29,176 nt of DNA from DATMTS01 sp035564555 (GTDB lineage: Bacteria > Actinomycetota > Actinomycetes > Actinomycetales > Microbacteriaceae), in the NCBI GenBank assembly GCA_035564555.1, contig DATMTS010000066.1, positions 1 to 29,176 of the forward strand, in the 5' to 3' direction. Both the position numbers and the translations under genes were made by a program. Below the pieces are notes generated by a model. It had not been told where the DNA came from, did not search any database, and saw only the letters and a list, made by a program, of their open reading frames with translations. Shown here piece after piece: positions 22,958 to 29,176 of the stretch (its first letter is position 1; every line of letters begins with the position of its first letter).

Positions 22958-23016
22958 GAATCCACGACTTTTGGATTCGATGGGGGTTCGCCCCCGCAGT
23001 TTCGGAGTCTACCGAA
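22958..23016 (+). promoter_or_regulatory. Run of three hairpins in the leader of the giant surface-protein gene
   Basis: Three successive inverted repeats precede the start codon at 23042: GAATCC/GGATTC (22958-22963 and 22973-22978), GGGGG-TTCG-CCCCC (22982-22995, a UUCG tetraloop stem) and TTCGG/CCGAA (23001-23005 and 23012-23016). Upstream, GTCGA-GTATGT-TCGAC (22925-22940) is another symmetric site. A structured 5' leader is plausible. I do not recognise a known riboswitch. Confidence 0.45.
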
Positions 23017-23041
23017 GCCGCAGAAGAGGGGATCACAGGCC

Positions 23042-26000
23042 ATGCGTAAATTCATCGCCGCTATCGGAGCGGCGGCACTCGCCGTCGGATTGGCGCTGAT
23101 CGCGCCCACCTCGCCGGCATCTGCGCTATCGCCTGGGCTGAGCTTCAGTGCAGCCGACCTGCCGACCTGGCAGGCGAACGGCGAGGTCTGGGCATTGGCC
23201 TCGGTGCACGGCAAGGTCGTCGCCGGGGGCTCGTTCACCCAGCTGAGCCCGCCGACGGGCGGTTCCGGATCCCCGCAGACGCACAACGCCATCGCGGTGC
23301 TGGACGCCGACACCGGCTCCCCGGCCAGCTGCCAGTTCACGATGGCCATGGCAGGAGGGTCGCCCGTCGTCTACGCAGCGACCGCCGCACCCGATGGCAA
23401 CTCGATCTACGTCGGCGGCAACTTCTCGAGCATCAACGGCACCACGGTGCTGCGCCTCGCGCAACTCGACCCCGTTGCGTGCACGGTCAAGTCGCTGCGA
23501 GTCACCAGCATTTCATCGGTCGTGCGATCGATCGCGGTGAGCCCGGACGAGAGCACCGTCTACTTCGGCGGCGACTTCACGTCGGTCGACGGTCAGCCCC
23601 GTGGACACTTCGCATCGGTCAGCGCCTCGACGGGCGCCCTGTTGCCCTGGATCGCCGACGCGGAAGGCACCGACCCGACCCAGGGTTCAAACGACCCAGA
23701 CGCGCTGAGCGTCGAGGGCCGTGGAATCGCGGTCTCGCCGGACGGCACGAAGGTAGCTGTCGGGGGTCACTTCTACACCGTCAACGGTGCGGATTCGCAC
23801 GGACTCGCAGTGGTCGATGCTTCGAGCGGCGTCAACCTGATGGCTTATCCGGACGGCTTCATTCCGCACACGTCGGTGATCCAGGTGGTCGTCAGCGACG
23901 GCGACGCGTTCTATGCCGGCGCCGAAGGCACGGGCGGCGGAGTCTTCGACGGCAGCTTCAAGATCGACTGGGCGAGCCTGCAGCAAGTCTGGCGCGACAC
24001 CTGCCTGGGGGCGACCCAAGCCATCCTGCCGTACAAGGGGACCCTGTACGAGGCCAGCCACCACCATGACTGCAGTTCGATGAACGAATACCCGGACGGG
24101 AAGCGCTACTACTTCACCGCCAACTCCGAAGACGACTCCCACCTGCTGGGCTGGTTCCCGACCGCCAACGACGGCATCGGCGAGCACATCGGCCCGCGCG
24201 CCCTGGCGGCCGCGACCGGTGCGACCACCGGCAAGGCGTACCTTTGGGCGGGCGGCGAATTCACGCTGATCAACGGCAAGGCGCAGCAGGGCCTGACGCG
24301 ATTCACGACCGACGACACGACGGTGCCCCCCATCCCGGTCCCGGTTGCACAGGGGATGTCGAACGGCAGCATCCAGGTGCGCTTCCGTACGGTGGTGGAC
24401 CCGGATGACAGCAATCTGACGTATGCGGTCTACCGCGACGGCGGTTCCACCCCGGTGTGGACGGGCACGGCTCAGTCCATGTGGTGGGAGCGGCCGCAGG
24501 TCACGTTCGTCGACACGAACGCTGCAGCCGGGTCGACCCACAACTATCGAGTCACGGCGAGCGACGGCACCAACACCTCTGCGAAGTCGGCATTGACTTC
24601 GGCGACAGCTGTGGCGGCGCACACGGATTATGCGAGCCAGGTGATCACCGACGGCGCGAACCTCTACTGGCGCTATGACGAGACATCCGGTACCTGGTTG
24701 CAAGACAAGTCGGGCGCTACGACGAATGGTCTGAACGGCCTCTACGCTCAGGGCGTCGTGGGCGGCGCGGCAGGCGCCATCCCCGGTGACCCGAGCACCG
24801 CTGCGACCTTCGACGGTTCGACCCAGTACGCCTGGAGCGACCAACTGGCGCCGGCGCCGACCACCTACAGCATCGAGACCTGGATCAAGACCTCCACGAC
24901 CAGCGGCGGAATGATCATGGGCTACGGCAACGGGCGGCCGAACACGGGAACCGGCGCCACGAACCTCAGCAACAACTACGACCGCCACCTCTACATGGAG
25001 AACTCGGGACGTCTCGACTTCGGCGTCTGGACGGGCGGTGCTCAGATCGTGCGCAGTTCGGCGGCGTACAACGACAACCAGTGGCACTACATCGTGGCGA
25101 GCCAGGGTCCGTCCGGTATCGCGATGTACGTCGACGGGGTTCGTGTCGGCACGAACCCGACGACCACCGCGCAGTCCTACTGGGGCACCTGGCGGGTCGG
25201 CGGAGACAACCTCGGCGGGTGGCCGAACCAGCCGGGGAGCAACTTCTTCGCCGGCACCATCGACGAGACGGCCGTCTATCCGGCCCCGCTGACGGCGCAG
25301 CAGGTCGCCAACCACTACACGCTGGGCGGCGGCACGCCGAACGTCAACCACCCGCCTGCGGATGCATACGGTGCCGCCGTGTTCAACGACAGCCCCGATC
25401 TGTACTGGCGGCTCGGTGAGACCTCCGGAACGACCGCTGCCGACTCGTCGTACTTCGGCCAGAATCCGGGTGTCTACGGCAACAGGGTCCAACTGGGCCA
25501 GACGGGGATCTCCGGCTCGGCCATCGGAGTCAGGGGTGCTGCGAACAGCACCGTCGGCGAGGCGCAGTCCGTGCCGTCGCCCTCCTCGTTCTCCGGTGAA
25601 CTGTGGTTCAAGACGAACACGGTGGCCGGAGGAAAGCTGCTCGGCTTCGAGGACACGCAGAGTGGCAACGGCAGCAGCTACGACAAGCAGCTGTACATGG
25701 CCGGCGACGGCTCGCTGATCTTCGGCGTCTACAACGGCCAGATCGATACGCTGCAATCGAACCCCGGCTACAACGACAACGCGTGGCACCACGTCGTCGT
25801 CTCGCAGGATTCGAGCGGTATGAAGCTGTACATCGACGGAGCGCTCATCACGAGCAACTCCGTCACGACCAACCAGAGCTACACCGGCTACTGGCGCATC
25901 GGCGGCGGCAACCTGAACGGGTGGCCGCAGCAGCCGCTGAACAGCTACTTCACCGGTCTGCTCGATGAGGTCGCCGTCTACCCCACGGCGCTGTCCGCCT

Positions 26001-27955
26001 CCGACGTCGCCTCGCACTACGCCCTCGGAGTGCACGACACGCAGGCGCCCACCGCTCCGACGAATGTGACCGCCGCACTCGCAGGCTCCTCGGTGCAGGT
26101 GGCGTGGAACGCCTCGAGCGACAACATCGCGGTCGTCGGCTACAGCGTGTACCGCGGTTCCAGCGCCGACTTCGTCGTCGGAGCATCGAGCAAGGTCGCC
26201 GACGTTTCGGGAACCACCTGGCAGGATGACTCCCCGCCGGTCGGCACGTCGTACTACAAGGTCGTCGCGATCGACGGGGCCGGCAACACGAGCGCCCCTT
26301 CGGACCCCGCTTCCGTCACCGTGAGCGACGTGGTGGCGCCTTCCGCACCGAGCGGACTCTCGGCGACGCCCAGCGGTACCTCGGTCGGACTGAGTTGGAG
26401 CGCATCGACCGACAATGTCGGAGTCACCGGATACACCGTCTACCGCGGATCCAGCTCTGACTTCTCGGTCGGAACGGGAAGCAAGATCGCGGATGTGACC
26501 GGGACCTCGTACACCGACAGCGGCCTGGCCGTCGGCACCTACTACTACAAGGTGACCGCAGCGGATGCGGCCGGGAACGTGAGCGCTCCCTCCGACGCCG
26601 CATTCGCCGACGTCCAGCCGGCGCAGCAGGTGACTCTCACCGCGAGCCCGTCGGACGACGCGATGGTGTTCCAATCGAACCCGACGACGAACTATGGAAG
26701 CAACACGCAACTGTCGGTGAACGGCGGTTCGAACACAGTGCAGTCGTTCCTGAAGTTCGCGATTCCTGCGGCACCGGCGGGCACCTACCTGTCGGGGGCG
26801 ACCCTGGGCGTGCGCACCTCGACGGATCCCACCGCCGGATCCACCAGCACGCAGAACATCAACCTCGTCACGGGTGCCTGGGATCAGTCGACGGTGACGT
26901 GGAACAACCGCCCCACCGCACTGGGTGCTCAACTGGGCGCCATCAACGCGGCGACCGCGACCAACACGCCATACATGGTGAACCTGAGCGCAGCAAGCCT
27001 GTCGGCGGGAAGCACGGTGTCGTTCGTGCTCACCAGCAGCGGATCGGACAACCTGCGGCTCTGGTCGAGCGAGTCCTCGACGCCGTCGTACCGACCCCTT
27101 CTGACTCTGGTGTTCTCACCGGGAGCCCCGCCCACCGACACGACACCGCCCAGCGTGCCGTCCGGTGTCGCGGCTAACGCCTCGGACACGTCGATCGCGG
27201 TGACCTGGTCGGCTTCGTCCGACAACGTCGGGGTGACCGGTTACAGCGTCTACCGTGGTTCGACAGCGGGATTCACGGCCGACGCGTCGAGCAAGATCGC
27301 CGATCTGCCGGGGACGTCGTACAACGACACGGGGCTGGCGGCCGGCACGTACTACTACAAGGTCACCGCGCGTGACGCGGCCGGAAACGTGAGCGCGGCC
27401 AGCGGCGCCGCATCGGCCACGATCGCGCCGCCCGTGCAGCCCCCGACGGTGGTCACGCTGAACCCGACGGACGACGCGATGGTGTACCAGTCGAACCCGA
27501 CGACGAACTACGGCACGAACACGCAGCTCTCGGCCAACGGAGGCACCAACACCGTGCAGTCCTTCCTGAAGTTCGCACTGCCGGCCGCCCCGGCCGGTAC
27601 CGCCCTGACCTCGGCCACGCTTCGGGTACGCACCTCGACGGACGCCACGGCTGGCTCGGCCGATCCGCATGCGTTCCGGACCGCCACGGGGGACTGGTCG
27701 CAGTCGTCGGTGACCTGGAACACCCGTCCCACCTCGCTCGGTGGAACCGTCGGAACACTCTCCGGTGCGACGGCTACGAACACTGAGTACACCGTCACCC
27801 TCGACGCGGCGCAGGTCGCGGCACTGCTGGGCGGTTCCGCGACGTTCGCGCTCGTCGCCGACACCGGCAACGTCGACAACGTGAGGCTGTGGTCGGATGA
27901 GAGTGCGACCTCCTCGTATCGGCCCCTCCTCACTCTGACCTACACTCCTCAGTGA
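23042..27955 (+). CDS. Giant secreted surface protein: beta-propeller, LamG, FN3 and DNRLRE modules
   Basis: This 1637-aa exported protein starts with MRKFIAAIGAAALAVGLALI, a signal peptide probably cut after ASA near residue 28. Modules by eye: a propeller-like domain (about 30-430) with repeats such as VYFGGDFTSVDGQPRGHFASV; a degenerate FN3 domain (about 430-525); two LamG/jelly-roll domains (about 530-760 and 773-997; DLYWRLGETSG, WHHVVVSQDSSGMKLYIDG); FN3 domains (about 1000-1095, 1098-1192 and 1365-1462; NVGVTGYSVYRGS, GTYYYKVTA); and two DNRLRE modules (about 1195-1360 and 1467-1637). No LPXTG motif or C-terminal membrane anchor is seen, so it is released or held by glycan binding. The start at 23042 is chosen for the signal peptide, with a GAGGGGA SD about ten bases upstream. 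A role as a matrix or adhesion protein of the local polysaccharide is inferred. Confidence 0.82.
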   Translation: MRKFIAAIGAAALAVGLALIAPTSPASALSPGLSFSAADLPTWQANGEVWALASVHGKVVAGGSFTQLSPPTGGSGSPQTHNAIAVLDADTGSPASCQFTMAMAGGSPVVYAATAAPDGNSIYVGGNFSSINGTTVLRLAQLDPVACTVKSLRVTSISSVVRSIAVSPDESTVYFGGDFTSVDGQPRGHFASVSASTGALLPWIADAEGTDPTQGSNDPDALSVEGRGIAVSPDGTKVAVGGHFYTVNGADSHGLAVVDASSGVNLMAYPDGFIPHTSVIQVVVSDGDAFYAGAEGTGGGVFDGSFKIDWASLQQVWRDTCLGATQAILPYKGTLYEASHHHDCSSMNEYPDGKRYYFTANSEDDSHLLGWFPTANDGIGEHIGPRALAAATGATTGKAYLWAGGEFTLINGKAQQGLTRFTTDDTTVPPIPVPVAQGMSNGSIQVRFRTVVDPDDSNLTYAVYRDGGSTPVWTGTAQSMWWERPQVTFVDTNAAAGSTHNYRVTASDGTNTSAKSALTSATAVAAHTDYASQVITDGANLYWRYDETSGTWLQDKSGATTNGLNGLYAQGVVGGAAGAIPGDPSTAATFDGSTQYAWSDQLAPAPTTYSIETWIKTSTTSGGMIMGYGNGRPNTGTGATNLSNNYDRHLYMENSGRLDFGVWTGGAQIVRSSAAYNDNQWHYIVASQGPSGIAMYVDGVRVGTNPTTTAQSYWGTWRVGGDNLGGWPNQPGSNFFAGTIDETAVYPAPLTAQQVANHYTLGGGTPNVNHPPADAYGAAVFNDSPDLYWRLGETSGTTAADSSYFGQNPGVYGNRVQLGQTGISGSAIGVRGAANSTVGEAQSVPSPSSFSGELWFKTNTVAGGKLLGFEDTQSGNGSSYDKQLYMAGDGSLIFGVYNGQIDTLQSNPGYNDNAWHHVVVSQDSSGMKLYIDGALITSNSVTTNQSYTGYWRIGGGNLNGWPQQPLNSYFTGLLDEVAVYPTALSASDVASHYALGVHDTQAPTAPTNVTAALAGSSVQVAWNASSDNIAVVGYSVYRGSSADFVVGASSKVADVSGTTWQDDSPPVGTSYYKVVAIDGAGNTSAPSDPASVTVSDVVAPSAPSGLSATPSGTSVGLSWSASTDNVGVTGYTVYRGSSSDFSVGTGSKIADVTGTSYTDSGLAVGTYYYKVTAADAAGNVSAPSDAAFADVQPAQQVTLTASPSDDAMVFQSNPTTNYGSNTQLSVNGGSNTVQSFLKFAIPAAPAGTYLSGATLGVRTSTDPTAGSTSTQNINLVTGAWDQSTVTWNNRPTALGAQLGAINAATATNTPYMVNLSAASLSAGSTVSFVLTSSGSDNLRLWSSESSTPSYRPLLTLVFSPGAPPTDTTPPSVPSGVAANASDTSIAVTWSASSDNVGVTGYSVYRGSTAGFTADASSKIADLPGTSYNDTGLAAGTYYYKVTARDAAGNVSAASGAASATIAPPVQPPTVVTLNPTDDAMVYQSNPTTNYGTNTQLSANGGTNTVQSFLKFALPAAPAGTALTSATLRVRTSTDATAGSADPHAFRTATGDWSQSSVTWNTRPTSLGGTVGTLSGATATNTEYTVTLDAAQVAALLGGSATFALVADTGNVDNVRLWSDESATSSYRPLLTLTYTPQ

Positions 27956-28001
27956 AACGCCGAATGACCGGCCGGCGTCGCAGCCGCCGCCGGCGAAGTG
28001 A

Positions 28002-28031
28002 ATCCGACGGCGCCGGGCGGCGCCGTCGGAT
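28002..28031 (+). terminator. Hairpin terminator after the giant surface-protein gene
   Basis: ATCCGACGGCGCC pairs perfectly with GGCGCCGTCGGAT around a GGGC loop (13-bp stem), 46 nt after the stop codon. No T-run follows. It probably ends the surface-protein transcript. It also means the SGNH gene, whose proposed start is 38 nt further on, needs its own promoter or read-through. Confidence 0.65.
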
Positions 28032-28068
28032 CACGGCGTATCGGATCTGAGCGGGGAGGAGGAGGATC

Positions 28069-28800
28069 ATTCCGAAGCCGCTGACGCAGCGAAACTGGCT
28101 GCGCGCCGCCCTGATCGCGCTGTTCGTCGCAATCGCCGCCGGTGCGGTCGTCTCCTCGGCGATCGCGCTGACCGCGAAAACGCCCAAGGTGGCTGGGCCG
28201 ACGGCATTTCCCAGCATCGTGGCCGACACGCGTCCACCGGTCGCCGTGTTCATCGGCGACTCGTACACGGTCGGGGTCGGGGCCGTCGACCACACGAAGC
28301 GCTGGACCACGATGGTCGCGGCCTCTCAGGGGTGGCAGGAGGACAATCTGGGTCGCGGCGGCACGGGCTACCTGACCGAAGCCGGAGTGAAGGCATGCGG
28401 CAGCGCGCACTGCCCGAACTATCTCGGCATGCTCGCCCAGGTGATCACGATCAACCCGAGCGTCGTCGTCGTCGCAGGCGGGCTGAACGATCAGCTGCAA
28501 GACCCTGAGCGAGAGAAGATCGCGATCGAAACCTTCTACCGAGACCTACGCAAAGGGCTTCCGAGTGCCCAGATCGTCGCCGTCGGACCGTCGTCGTCCA
28601 GTAGGGATCCTGGCCGGCGTCTCGCTGCGATCAACAACGAGGTACGTGGCTCCGCCGCGGCGATCGGTGCCGTCTACGTGAACCTCTTGGCGCCGTCCGT
28701 GATCACCACCGATCCAGCGCTCATGACCAAGTCCAAGATCGGCAATGCCACTCATGCGGCAATCGCCGGGCGCGTCGAGGATACGCTCGAGAACAAGTAG
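28069..28800 (+). CDS. Membrane-anchored SGNH/GDSL hydrolase with probable AUU start
   Basis: The protein is 243 aa if translation begins at ATT 28069. The frame is open from the TGA at 28048 and contains no ATG, GTG or TTG before GTG 28189. The intervening codons encode an obvious signal anchor (RNWLRAALIALFVAIAAGAVVSSAIAL, about 8-34, here in one description), and GGAGGAGGAGG (28055-28065) gives ideal SD spacing to the ATT. Starting at GTG 28189 would remove the export signal. The SGNH domain shows block I FIGDSYTVG with nucleophile Ser65, and block III GGLND. At block V, NATH puts Asn226 where Asp usually stands before catalytic His229. It is probably an extracytoplasmic esterase or O-acyl-modifying enzyme acting on glycan; the substrate is unknown. 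The hydrolase call is firm and the start is an inference. Confidence 0.8.
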   Translation: MPKPLTQRNWLRAALIALFVAIAAGAVVSSAIALTAKTPKVAGPTAFPSIVADTRPPVAVFIGDSYTVGVGAVDHTKRWTTMVAASQGWQEDNLGRGGTGYLTEAGVKACGSAHCPNYLGMLAQVITINPSVVVVAGGLNDQLQDPEREKIAIETFYRDLRKGLPSAQIVAVGPSSSSRDPGRRLAAINNEVRGSAAAIGAVYVNLLAPSVITTDPALMTKSKIGNATHAAIAGRVEDTLENK

Positions 28801-28806
28801 CGCGGA

Positions 28807-29176
28807 TCACCCCGAATACGCGGTTCGCAACGTCGCAGCCACCACTGACATCGCCAGCTTCTCCCGAGTGAGCTTGGCGCCCGCCGCTCCCGCCTGGGCG
28901 GCCTTCTCGTGATCGCCCAGGAGCTCGCTCACAGCGGCCGCCAGAGCTTCTGCGGACTCGCCTGCGACGATTCCACTGCCCGACTCGCGCACCAGCGCGG
29001 CGAGGCCGCATGATTCGGTGATCACGACCGGAATGCCCAGCGACATCGCCTCCAGCACGGACATCGGGTAGGGCTCGTCGACAGCAGGCAGCACGTAGAC
29101 GCTCGAGCGTGACATCCGGGCGATGACGGCCTCCGCTGCGATCGGTCCCTCCCAGAGCACGTCGGCTCTGGCCCCG
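28807..29176 (-). CDS. Glycosyltransferase family 4-type, C-terminal part (runs off the right edge)
   Basis: Only the last 122-123 codons lie in the window, and the frame is open to the edge. The visible part is the nucleotide-sugar-binding half of a GT-B retaining glycosyltransferase. The E-x7-E motif is in DEPYPMSVLEAMSLGIPVV, followed by ITESCGLAALV and a helical C-terminus. It probably adds a sugar to the lipid-linked repeat unit of the neighbouring polysaccharide pathway. It is convergent with the SGNH gene, with six bases between the stops. The start codon and acceptor specificity are outside the window. Confidence 0.88.
   Translation of the reverse strand, partial: GARADVLWEGPIAAEAVIARMSRSSVYVLPAVDEPYPMSVLEAMSLGIPVVITESCGLAALVRESGSGIVAGESAEALAAAVSELLGDHEKAAQAGAAGAKLTREKLAMSVVAATLRTAYSG

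Noticed and set aside
22898..23041. N-terminal extension of the giant surface protein from ATG 22898
   Set aside because: It would place 48 hydrophilic residues before a clean signal peptide and read through the leader hairpins; ATG 23042 fits better.
23687..26932. 1081-codon minus-strand open frame opposite the giant surface protein
   Set aside because: Arg/Val/Gly-rich shadow of a repetitive GC-rich gene; the plus frame has a signal peptide and clear modules.

Overview
The window is high-GC DNA with GTG starts, Shine-Dalgarno (SD) sequences and coupled operons typical of Actinomycetota. The gene mix (AmtR-like regulator, biotin-dependent urea/guanidine carboxylase, cell-surface DNRLRE/LamG proteins) and the frequent GGATGC/GCATCC words suggest Microbacteriaceae. 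That family placement is an inference from style, not from a marker gene.

Region 1 (about 456-9937, all on the minus strand, transcribed right to left) is one nitrogen-scavenging operon. It encodes an APC-type permease, two DUF1989 proteins, a biotin-dependent urea (or guanidine) carboxylase, an allophanate hydrolase and a TetR/AmtR-like regulator. The junctions from the second DUF1989 gene through the hydrolase are start/stop overlaps. Two DUF1989 proteins beside the carboxylase are the known hallmark of guanidine degradation: guanidine to carboxyguanidine to allophanate to NH3 and CO2. A perfect palindrome, ACCTGTC-GATT-GACAGGT, lies 31 nt before the permease start and matches the M. smegmatis AmtR motif as I recall it (CTGTC-N4-GACAG). 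No guanidine-I riboswitch is visible. The operon is bracketed by two directly oriented copies of a 71-bp imperfect palindrome (110-180 and 10260-10330), each next to short tandem repeats.

Region 2 (10578-12151, minus) is a small coupled operon: a DUF1697 protein, a VOC-fold (glyoxalase/bleomycin-resistance) protein and a YdeI/OmpD-associated-like protein. A solitary acyl-CoA oxidase-like gene (12395-14536, plus) follows.

Region 3 (14678 to the right edge) looks like part of an exopolysaccharide locus. It contains two tandem GH71 (alpha-1,3-glucanase family) proteins, a Wzb-like phosphatase with its Wzc/CapB-like kinase, a Wzy-like polymerase, a CDP-alcohol phosphatidyltransferase, a 1637-aa secreted surface protein, an SGNH hydrolase that seems to start at a rare AUU codon, and a glycosyltransferase cut by the window edge. 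The first GH71 protein and the giant surface protein share DNRLRE-type carbohydrate-binding modules, so they may act on the same glycan. No rRNA, tRNA, CRISPR array or transposase gene is visible.
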